Origin: Deltaproteobacteria bacterium UBA7527
GTDB lineage: Bacteria; Desulfobacterota; Syntrophorhabdia; Syntrophorhabdales; Syntrophorhabdaceae
Length of the DNA: 20,686 nt
Direction of reading: 5' to 3'
Assembly (NCBI GenBank): GCA_002478225.1
Contig: DLMV01000063.1
Span: 1 to 20,686 of the forward strand
Shown: positions 14,467 to 20,270 of the stretch, piece by piece
How positions within the stretch are numbered: the first letter of the stretch is position 1
Layout: every line of letters begins with the position of its first letter
Translations under genes and position numbers: made by a program
Notes under the pieces: model-generated
The model's input: the letters and a program-made list of their open reading frames with translations, nothing else
Databases searched by the model: none
Told to the model about the DNA's origin: nothing

Positions 14467-15705
14467 ATGAGCGATGCACGGAAACGAGGGCGGATAATGA
14501 TAATCGGCGCCGGAGGCGTTGCGACGGTCGCGGCGCACAAATGCGCGCAGGTGCCGGAGACCTTCGGAGAGATCATGGTTGCAAGCAGGACGTTCTCAAA
14601 GTGCGAAGCCATGCGGAAAGATATCAGGCTGAGATACGGCAGAGACATACAGACAGCGCAGGTGGACGCTGACAATGTTGCGGAAATGACGGCCCTGATC
14701 GATACCTTCCGGCCCGACCTTGTCCTTAATCTGGCGCTTCCTTACCAGGACCTGCGCGTTATGGATGCGTGCCTGGCCGCAGGGGTCCATTACATGGACA
14801 CCGCGAATTATGAACCGTTGGATAAAGCCCACTTTGAATACAGCTGGCAATGGGCATACCATGAGAGGTTCAAGGAGAAAGGGATCATCGCGGTCCTCGG
14901 TTCAGGGTTTGATCCCGGGGTAACGAACGTCTTTGCCGCCTATGCGCAGAAACACCTCTTCGATGAGATCAACTACCTCGACATACTTGATTGCAACGCA
15001 GGAAGCCACGGTCACGCCTTCGCGACGAATTTCAACCCCGAGATCAACATCCGTGAGGTAACCCAGGCAGTGCGCTACTGGGAGAACGGAGAATGGGTCG
15101 AGACGCCGGCGATCATCGAGGAAGGCAGCGTGCATTTCGGCTTTGATTACCCTGTGGCCGGGATGAAGGAAAGCTACCTTCTCTACCACGAAGAATTGGA
15201 ATCACTTGTACTGAACATAAAAGGACTGAAGAGGGCGCGTTTCTGGATGACCTTCTCAGAAAATTACCTGAACCACCTGAGGGTGCTCAGGAACGTAGGT
15301 ATGACGCGGATAGACGAGGTCGACTATGAAGGACACAAGGTAGTTCCGGTAAAATTCCTCAAGGCGCTCCTTCCTGAACCTGCTTCTCTGGGAACGAAAT
15401 ATACGGGGAAGACGGTCATCGGCAACATCATGACGGGGAAAAAGGATGGAAAGACCATTACCAGGTATATCTACAACGTCTGCGATCACGAGGAGGCGTT
15501 CAGGGAAACAGGGACGCAGGCGATCGCATATACAACCGGCGTTCCCGCGATGATCGGGGCGATGATGGTCCTTACGGGCGTCTGGACGGGGGCGGGGGTC
15601 TACAACATGGAGCAGCTCGATCCGGACAGGTTCATGGAGGCGCTGAACCAATACGGGCTGCCGTGGCAGGTGGTCGAGCATGAACCGCTGCCGGATAAGG
15701 TGTGA
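14467..15705 (+). CDS. Carboxynorspermidine/carboxyspermidine dehydrogenase
   Basis: A 412-residue enzyme of the saccharopine dehydrogenase superfamily. The Rossmann motif IGAGGVATVAAHKCAQ lies at 13-28. Characteristic segments are VLNLALPYQDLRVMDACL, YMDTANYEP, VLGSGFDPGVTNVFAAYA and DCNAGSHGHAFATNFNPEIN, which place it in the carboxy(nor)spermidine dehydrogenase branch rather than the lysine-pathway branch. It reductively condenses putrescine (or diaminopropane) with aspartate semialdehyde using NADPH to form carboxyspermidine (or carboxynorspermidine). With SpeB making putrescine next door, carboxyspermidine is the likely product. The ATG 14467 has AGGAGA 8 bases upstream; the open frame upstream to 14332 overlaps speB and is not used. 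The decarboxylase for the next step follows after 143 bases. Confidence 0.95.
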   Translation: MSDARKRGRIMIIGAGGVATVAAHKCAQVPETFGEIMVASRTFSKCEAMRKDIRLRYGRDIQTAQVDADNVAEMTALIDTFRPDLVLNLALPYQDLRVMDACLAAGVHYMDTANYEPLDKAHFEYSWQWAYHERFKEKGIIAVLGSGFDPGVTNVFAAYAQKHLFDEINYLDILDCNAGSHGHAFATNFNPEINIREVTQAVRYWENGEWVETPAIIEEGSVHFGFDYPVAGMKESYLLYHEELESLVLNIKGLKRARFWMTFSENYLNHLRVLRNVGMTRIDEVDYEGHKVVPVKFLKALLPEPASLGTKYTGKTVIGNIMTGKKDGKTITRYIYNVCDHEEAFRETGTQAIAYTTGVPAMIGAMMVLTGVWTGAGVYNMEQLDPDRFMEALNQYGLPWQVVEHEPLPDKV

Positions 15706-15716
15706 AATGAATTTGC

Positions 15717-15738
15717 GTAAGCCGTGAGGCGTGAGGCG
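15717..15738 (+). repeat. Intergenic GTAAGCCGTRAGGCG repeat (family B, second copy)
   Basis: Directly after the dehydrogenase stop, a unit GTAAGCCGTGAGGCGTGAG followed by GCG matches 9236-9257 at all but two of 22 positions. Nothing in the spacer 15706-15848 looks coding. Confidence 0.55.
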
Positions 15739-15772
15739 GAAGGGGGGCAGCAGAGAGCCTGAGCAGAGAGTA

Positions 15773-15814
15773 GAAAATAGGTCTTATAGGACCTATTGGA
15801 CCTATAAGATTTTT
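15773..15814 (+). terminator. Hairpin with T-run between dehydrogenase and decarboxylase genes
   Basis: TCTTATAGG (15782-15790) and CCTATAAGA (15801-15809) are perfect 9-bp arms around a 10-base loop, followed at once by five T (15810-15814). The shape is that of an intrinsic terminator, although the stem is AT-rich. Its left part (15773-15790, GAAAATAGGTCTTATAGG) recurs with one difference at 19123-19140, so it may primarily be a dispersed repeat (family C). If functional it would reduce read-through into nspC. Confidence 0.45.
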
Positions 15815-15848
15815 AGTGGGAAAGCAGTTCTTCAGCGGTGAGGCATTA

Positions 15849-17189
15849 ATGGCTGTTGACAGAAAGATCGAAGAAATGATACAGGCGATTGCTGCAAAGG
15901 ATATTGATGCTGCAGGGGCCTACCACAGATTGCCTGGAGAGGCGAGAAGGAAGGTGCTGGAAGCGCTGGACGGAAAGGGGCTCAGGTCGCTTACGCGGCT
16001 TATCAAGAATGCTAAGAAGCAACGCTTTGCTGCGGCGGATAAGAGATTTCTTGAGATCGCCGACGGAGATATAGCAACGCCGGTATACCTTATTGATGAG
16101 ACCCTTATCGAGGAGAATATGCGGGTCATGCGGTACGTGAAGGACCGCACGGGGTGCAGGATCCTGCATGCGCTTAAGGCATACGCATCGTTCTCAACCT
16201 TTCCTGTGATGAGGAAGTATCTTGACGGGGTGTGCGCGAGCGGACTCAACGAGGCGAGGCTTGGTTATGAAGAATTTGGAAAAGAGGTACATACGTTTGC
16301 TGTGGCGTACAACGAAAAAGAGGTCGGGAGGATACTGAAGTATTCTGACGTCATCATATTCAATTCCTTTTACCAGCTCAGGCAATACGGACCGATGGCA
16401 AAGAAAGAAGGCCTGGAGATCGGTTTAAGGGTCAATCCGGGACATTCCGAGGTTGCCACAGAGATGTACAATCCATGTGCGCCCAATTCAAGGCTGGGAG
16501 TGGTTTATAGTGCATTTAAAGAGGAATTTCCGGCGTCGAAGGAGTGGGTGGACGGCATTCACTTCCACGCAATGTGCGAGCAGAACTCAGACGTCCTCGA
16601 AAGGATCCTCCGATCCTTTGAAAAGCTCTATGGGCAATATATTCGAGGATCGAAATGGGTGAACTTCGGGGGCGGCCATCACGTAACGCGCAATGATTAT
16701 GACATTGAGCGTCTCATCAGGCTCATCAACACATTCAAAAAAAGATATGGGGTGCAGGTTTATCTTGAACCCGGCGAGGCGAGCGTCCTGAATGCAGGGG
16801 TTTTGATCTCGACCATTCTTGACGTTGTAAAGAACAAGATAGAGATAGCTATTATGGACGCATCGGCAGAGGCGCATATGCCGGATGTGCTCCTTATGCC
16901 TTACAAGCCTCACATAAAAGGATCGGCGCCGCCTGGCAAGAAGAGGTATACTTACAGTCTCGGGGGACCGAGCTGCCTCGCAGGGGATGTAGTAGGCGGC
17001 TATTCCTTCGATAGGCCGCTCAAAAAAGGGGATAAGCTTGTCTTTGCCGACATGGCGCTCTACAGCATTGTGAAGAACACCACCTTCAACGGGATCGGTC
17101 TTCCGGACATTGCGGTGATACGGAGCAGCGGGGAGATAGAACTCGTGAAACGGTTCGGTTACAGGGAATATCGCGACAGGCAGTCGTAG
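15849..17189 (+). CDS. nspC: Carboxynorspermidine/carboxyspermidine decarboxylase, N-terminally extended
   Basis: A 446-residue PLP enzyme of the fold-III alanine racemase/ornithine decarboxylase class that removes CO2 from carboxyspermidine to give spermidine. The PLP lysine is Lys110 (ILHALKAYASF). Other motifs are HFHAMCEQN (238-246), FGGGHHVT (273-280), LEPGEAS (306-312) and the partner-subunit Cys376 (GGPSCLAGD). The family core starts at about residue 76 (ATPVYLIDETL), whereas typical NspC proteins of about 380 residues start there. The preceding 70 or so residues are Lys/Arg/Ala-rich, probably helical, and not recognised. ATG 15849 follows a GTGAGG site; the frame extends upstream to a GTG at 15816 next to the hairpin, which I do not favour. 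Last gene of the polyamine cluster. Confidence 0.94.
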   Translation: MAVDRKIEEMIQAIAAKDIDAAGAYHRLPGEARRKVLEALDGKGLRSLTRLIKNAKKQRFAAADKRFLEIADGDIATPVYLIDETLIEENMRVMRYVKDRTGCRILHALKAYASFSTFPVMRKYLDGVCASGLNEARLGYEEFGKEVHTFAVAYNEKEVGRILKYSDVIIFNSFYQLRQYGPMAKKEGLEIGLRVNPGHSEVATEMYNPCAPNSRLGVVYSAFKEEFPASKEWVDGIHFHAMCEQNSDVLERILRSFEKLYGQYIRGSKWVNFGGGHHVTRNDYDIERLIRLINTFKKRYGVQVYLEPGEASVLNAGVLISTILDVVKNKIEIAIMDASAEAHMPDVLLMPYKPHIKGSAPPGKKRYTYSLGGPSCLAGDVVGGYSFDRPLKKGDKLVFADMALYSIVKNTTFNGIGLPDIAVIRSSGEIELVKRFGYREYRDRQS

Positions 17190-17194
17190 AAAAA

Positions 17195-17225
17195 GGCAGT
17201 TCATAGTTCATGGCTCATAGCAGAC
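17195..17225 (-). repeat. Intergenic repeat, CTATGAGCC/ATGAACTATGAAC family (A)
   Basis: Read on the minus strand, this segment gives GTCTGCTATGAGCCATGAA and then CTATGAACTGCC, a string of near-identical words matching 10164-10188. The rest of the 202-bp gap 17190-17391 contains AGCAGCAGGAAGTAGGCAG-like words and GGGGACGTTGTTTCTGAATT followed by an AAGGGACAC end. I see no gene in it. The last part carries the AGGAGG site of the next gene. Confidence 0.45.
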
Positions 17226-17391
17226 AGCAAGAACTAAACAGAATAAGCAGCAGGAAGTAGGCAGTAAAGGATCTTCGGGAAGATAGGGGACGTTGTTTCT
17301 GAATTTGCATAATTGAAGGGACACATACGGCGTGCAGGAGGGTAGACTTTTCACATCCCGCCGTGGTAATTTCTGTGCTGAGGAGGACATC

Positions 17392-18384
17392 ATGAAGATA
17401 TACAGAATGGCGATTGTTCCATTGTTTTTGTTGGGCCTTGTATGTCCGGGTGTCATCTGGTCCCATGAGATAACATTAGGGGTTGTGACAAAGCCGGGGG
17501 CTGCGCAGAATGTATGCGCGGAGAAGTTCAGGGAGCTTGTTGAGGCCCGTTCGTCCCATAAGGTCAGGATCTACGACAGCGGTTCCCTGGGAACCGAAGT
17601 GGAGATCCTGAAAAGGATACAGGCAGGGAATGTACATATGGGCATCATTACGTCCGGCCCCTTTGACCAATTCGTCCCTGAGGCGCGGGTCATCGATTAT
17701 CCGTACCTTTTCGAGAACCATGAACAGGTTGACAAGATACTTGAGGGCCCCCTGGGACAGAAACTCTTAAGAACGCTCGAAAGGTCAGGATTCAAGGGCC
17801 TGGCCTTTTCAGAGAACGGTTTCCGTCATCTCACCAACAGCAGGAAGCCGATCCATAGGGTGGAAGATGTGGCGGGGCTGAAGATCCGCGTTATGGAATC
17901 CGGTCTGCACAAGGAGCTGTGGCGTCTGTTCGGCGCAGACCCGATACCGATCGGGGACCTCAAAAAGGTTGTCGCGGATCTGCAGTCAAAAGAGATCGAC
18001 GGACAGGAGAACCCTTTGTCGGCGATCTGGCTCGATGATTTCTATAAAGGGCAGAGCTATCTTTCCCTTACAGGACACGTCTACTCATCGCATATCGGCG
18101 TTGCAGGCCTCAAATGGTTCCAGGGTCTTCCCAAGAAAGACCAGAAGCTCATTGTGCAGTGCATGAAGGAGGCAGCCCGTTACCAGAGACGCTGGAGCAG
18201 GGATAATGAGGCGGGTTTTCTTGAGAAGATAAAGGCGGCAGGCATGATCGTAGATGAGAAGCCAGATATCGCTTCCTTTCGTAAATGGGCATCCCTGATA
18301 CGGGAACTCGAGGTATTCAGGATGAAAGAGGTGCGGCAACTGCTCCAGGAGTTTCAGAAGGCAACCGCAGGCGCCGGAAAATAA
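17392..18384 (+). CDS. dctP: TRAP transporter solute-binding protein, DctP type
   Basis: A 330-residue periplasmic binding protein of the DctP family. The signal peptide is residues 1-24 (MKIYRMAIVPLFLLGLVCPG, then VIWS). Family markers are Arg166 in AGLKIRVMES, the arginine that usually contacts a substrate carboxylate, and DGQENPLSA (203-211). It should deliver an organic acid to a TRAP permease, but no DctQ/DctM genes are adjacent, so it is an orphan and must use a permease encoded elsewhere. This is a different binding-protein class from the TAXI protein at 3275-4255. ATG 17392 has AGGAGG 5 bases upstream; the frame extends to 17332, but the signal peptide defines the start. The carboxylate-type substrate and position after the polyamine genes suggest, without proof, an amino acid or related acid. 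Confidence 0.92.
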   Translation: MKIYRMAIVPLFLLGLVCPGVIWSHEITLGVVTKPGAAQNVCAEKFRELVEARSSHKVRIYDSGSLGTEVEILKRIQAGNVHMGIITSGPFDQFVPEARVIDYPYLFENHEQVDKILEGPLGQKLLRTLERSGFKGLAFSENGFRHLTNSRKPIHRVEDVAGLKIRVMESGLHKELWRLFGADPIPIGDLKKVVADLQSKEIDGQENPLSAIWLDDFYKGQSYLSLTGHVYSSHIGVAGLKWFQGLPKKDQKLIVQCMKEAARYQRRWSRDNEAGFLEKIKAAGMIVDEKPDIASFRKWASLIRELEVFRMKEVRQLLQEFQKATAGAGK

Positions 18385-18411
18385 AGCTCGGTTCTTCCAT
18401 TAAAATTTCAC

Positions 18412-18439
18412 TTGACAAACTCTACCGCTAAAATATAAT
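18412..18439 (+). promoter_or_regulatory. Perfect consensus sigma70 promoter for the DUF2080-GNAT pair
   Basis: TTGACA (18412-18417), 16-base spacer, TATAAT (18434-18439): both hexamers match consensus exactly, the strongest promoter in the window. Transcription should start near 18446, about 45 bases before the DUF2080 start. Confidence 0.8.
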
Positions 18440-18464
18440 TGTAATACAGCTATATTGTAATTAC
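18438..18464 (+). promoter_or_regulatory. Operator-like repeats over the transcription start
   Basis: Two copies of ATTGTAAT (18438-18445 and 18454-18461) lie 16 bases apart, the first overlapping the -10. The second runs into the palindrome GTAATTAC (18457-18464). Their position across the start site of a consensus promoter suggests a repressor site, possibly for the AbrB-like product itself. Confidence 0.45.
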
Positions 18465-18489
18465 ATATTCATCTGTGAAAGGATATTCG

Positions 18490-18669
18490 ATGAATCCAAA
18501 GATATTAAAATCTGCTGATGAGCTCAAAAACATCTTAGACAAGGTCAAATTTGAGGTCTATGGCGAGGAGATGCTTGAAAAGGCAGTTAAGCAGAGCGGG
18601 AACTCTGGACGTGTCTACCTGCCCCCTGAGTGGATAGGGAAGCACGTTAAGATCATACGTATCGATTGA
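18490..18669 (+). CDS. Small DUF2080/AbrB-like protein
   Basis: A 59-residue protein with a charged helical N-terminal part (LKSADELKNILDKVKFEVYG) and a C-terminal segment SGNSGRVYLPPEWIGKHVKI. The latter matches the DUF2080 'transposase-associated' family and resembles the AbrB swapped-hairpin DNA-binding fold (GNSGRIYLP). It may be a DNA-binding autorepressor or antitoxin-like protein. The ATG at 18490 has AAAGGA 6 bases upstream, better than the in-frame GTG at 18475. Its TGA stop is embedded in the GAGGAG ribosome-binding site of the following GNAT gene, so the two are tightly coupled. No transposase gene is present despite the family name. Confidence 0.8.
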   Translation: MNPKILKSADELKNILDKVKFEVYGEEMLEKAVKQSGNSGRVYLPPEWIGKHVKIIRID

Positions 18670-18679
18670 GGAGACGATT

Positions 18680-19120
18680 ATGATGAATGGGGTCAAGGTG
18701 AGAAGGATTACCGTTAAGGATGTTCCCCAGATAATTGAGATTCAGGAGTCCATCACAAAGAAAAAAATCTCGAAGGCTTGGATACAGAGCATAGAGGCCC
18801 ACTTGAGAAAACACGATGTTGTCGGATTTGTCGCCTTGCGTGACGACGGGGTCGTAGGGTTTATCATAGGCGAGATCAAGGGGCCCGGGTTCGGGATCGA
18901 AAAGAGCGGATGGATCGTTGTGGTCGGTGTATGTGCCCGGTGCATGGGTATAGGCATAGGCAGGGCGCTGGCAAAGAAGCTTTTTGAATATTTTAGAAGG
19001 AAGGGCATACAGGATATTTACACGGCTGTGCGATGGGATGCGATAGATATGCTTTCATTCTTCAAATCGATCGGCTTCGACCGTTCGGAGTTCATCAATC
19101 TCGGCAAGCATTTGGATTGA
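18680..19120 (+). CDS. GNAT-family N-acetyltransferase (RimI-like)
   Basis: A 146-residue GNAT fold protein. The acetyl-CoA phosphate loop is R-x-x-G-x-G at 87-92 (ARCMGIGIGRALAKKL). Other GNAT elements are VKVRRITVKDVPQIIEIQES at the start, GVVGFIIGEI before the loop, and DMLSFFKSIGFDRSEF at the end, the usual C-terminal beta-bulge region. It should acetylate an amine, possibly a protein N-terminus, a tRNA-bound residue or a small molecule. It begins 10 bases after the DUF2080 stop, with AGGAGA 5 bases before ATG 18680 (8 before the in-frame ATG 18683). Pairing with a small AbrB-like protein behind one strong promoter is compatible with a toxin-antitoxin arrangement. However, similar stand-alone GNATs are common, so a housekeeping role is equally possible. 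Confidence 0.9.
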   Translation: MMNGVKVRRITVKDVPQIIEIQESITKKKISKAWIQSIEAHLRKHDVVGFVALRDDGVVGFIIGEIKGPGFGIEKSGWIVVVGVCARCMGIGIGRALAKKLFEYFRRKGIQDIYTAVRWDAIDMLSFFKSIGFDRSEFINLGKHLD

Positions 19121-19122
19121 TG

Positions 19123-19140
19123 GAAAACAGGTCTTATAGG
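19123..19140 (+). repeat. Intergenic GAAAAYAGGTCTTATAGG repeat (family C)
   Basis: This 18-base unit matches 15773-15790 with one difference and, like that copy, lies shortly after a stop codon. Here it lacks the right arm and T-run, so no terminator is formed. Confidence 0.5.
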
Positions 19141-19184
19141 GCTTTCGGCAGAGGCCCAAAAAAAAGAAATAGGAGAGCCGGGAC

Positions 19185-19928
19185 ATGTGGGAGAATATAA
19201 GTTCCGAAAAGTGTAAAGCTTACATTCAAAGCCACTTTTTTCAGAAAGGCAAAAAAATTTCCGGGGATCCCGTAAGACCGGCAATAACGATCTCGAGGGC
19301 AGAGGGCGCGGGCGGTCTTACGGTCGCTTCCGAGCTGGCGGACTACCTGCAGGCACACGTTCCGTCCCACGAGGTGTGGACCGTTTTTTCCCACCACCTC
19401 GTGGCGAAAGTGCTGGAAGAGCACCAGCACCGCAAGCACATCGGCGATTTTATGAAGGAAGACCACAAGGCCATGCTGACGGATGCGCTTGAGGAGCTGC
19501 TGGGCCTGCATCCTTCAACCTGGACCCTTGTTGAACAGACGAATGCAACGATCCGTCGCCTCGCGCAAACGGGCAACGTTATCCTGGTGGGCCGGGGAAG
19601 CAGCATCGTCACCAGCAAAATGAAAAACGTCTTTCATGTGCGCCTGACAGGATCGCTTGAAAGGAGGATAGAACAGGCGCAGAAGGTCTTTGGCTACGAT
19701 GAGAAGACAGCGGCAAATTACATCAAGAAAAAGGACCAGGCGCGGAGGCGCTACATCAAGGACAACTTCGGCAGAGAGATCGACGATCCATTGCTTTACC
19801 ATGTTACCGTTAACACGGATCTTGTCAGTTTCTCCGAAGCCGCCCGGCTGGTTGGCGAAGAGGTGATCAGGCGTTTCAAGCTGGACAGCCCTGCGAAAAC
19901 GATGGCAAGCATGAGCCGTCTGATGTAA
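19185..19928 (+). CDS. Cytidylate kinase-like family protein
   Basis: A 247-residue protein of the cytidylate-kinase-like family (Cytidylate_kin2). The phosphate-binding region AITISRAEGAGGLTVASELA (about 33-52) is a modified P-loop lacking the classical GKS/T. A central RLAQTGNVILVGRGSSIV (about 124-141) and the C-terminal RRRYIKDNFGREIDDPLLYH with VTVNTDLVS match the family well. Members look like nucleoside monophosphate kinases but their substrate is generally unproven; this is not the housekeeping Cmk. ATG 19185 has AGGAGA 8 bases upstream. It stands between the GNAT gene and the V-type ATPase genes, same strand, 33 bases before the latter, so it may be transcribed with them. Confidence 0.87.
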   Translation: MWENISSEKCKAYIQSHFFQKGKKISGDPVRPAITISRAEGAGGLTVASELADYLQAHVPSHEVWTVFSHHLVAKVLEEHQHRKHIGDFMKEDHKAMLTDALEELLGLHPSTWTLVEQTNATIRRLAQTGNVILVGRGSSIVTSKMKNVFHVRLTGSLERRIEQAQKVFGYDEKTAANYIKKKDQARRRYIKDNFGREIDDPLLYHVTVNTDLVSFSEAARLVGEEVIRRFKLDSPAKTMASMSRLM

Positions 19929-19961
19929 CGGCAGGAGATAATTTTTTATGGAGGCGCTACC

Positions 19962-20270
19962 ATGCGCGATGTGATTCAAAAGATCGTCGGGACAGAGAGC
20001 GAGGCGAAGCTCACTGTGGGGGCAGCACGGACCGAAGCGGACCGGATCCTGTCAGACGCTCAGAAAAAGGGGCAGGACATCATTGAGCGTGCCCGTCAGG
20101 AAGCGGTTGCCGAGGCTGAGAGGATCATAGAGGCTGAAGTAAAAAAGGCCGAGCACGAAAAAGAATCCCGCCTTGCTGATGCTGTTGCTAAGGTTGAAAG
20201 CCAGATCAAGCTCGAGCCGGAGAGCAAAAGATTGGCCATCGATGAGGTGATCCGTTGCGTGTGCAGGTAG
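19962..20270 (+). CDS. Coiled-coil protein, probable V/A-type ATPase stalk subunit (G/H-like)
   Basis: A 102-residue, highly charged, Ala/Glu/Lys-rich protein predicted to be almost entirely one long helix (residues 10-75: EAKLTVGAARTEADRILSDA, AEAERIIEAEVKKAEHEKES). This resembles the peripheral-stalk subunits (G/H, also E N-terminus) of V/A-type ATPases, which connect the catalytic head to the membrane part. Composition alone does not prove this; the overlap with the next gene, which looks like subunit C, is the main support. GGAGG (19950-19954) is 7 bases before ATG 19962. The final codons overlap the start of the next frame by 16 bases. Confidence 0.75.
   Translation: MRDVIQKIVGTESEAKLTVGAARTEADRILSDAQKKGQDIIERARQEAVAEAERIIEAEVKKAEHEKESRLADAVAKVESQIKLEPESKRLAIDEVIRCVCR

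Noticed and set aside
16587..17204. 205-codon minus-strand open frame opposite nspC
   Set aside because: Shadow of the PLP decarboxylase; no family resemblance.
17308..17369. ACGGCG/CGCCGT inverted repeat upstream of dctP as a riboswitch-like leader
   Set aside because: Only six paired bases across a long loop with no second supporting helix; indistinguishable from chance.
17208..17466. Two overlapping minus-strand frames covering the spacer before dctP
   Set aside because: They lie over low-complexity repeats and the dctP signal-peptide region, with no ribosome-binding site or recognisable sequence.
18490..18669. DUF2080 gene as a sign of an insertion sequence
   Set aside because: No transposase, terminal inverted repeats or target duplication are visible around it; it is instead coupled to a GNAT gene.
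19131..19166. Possible terminator between the GNAT and the cytidylate-kinase-like genes
   Set aside because: A GGGCTTT/AGAGGCCC stem exists but it is followed by a run of A, not T, on the plus strand. On the minus strand the T-run would precede the stem.
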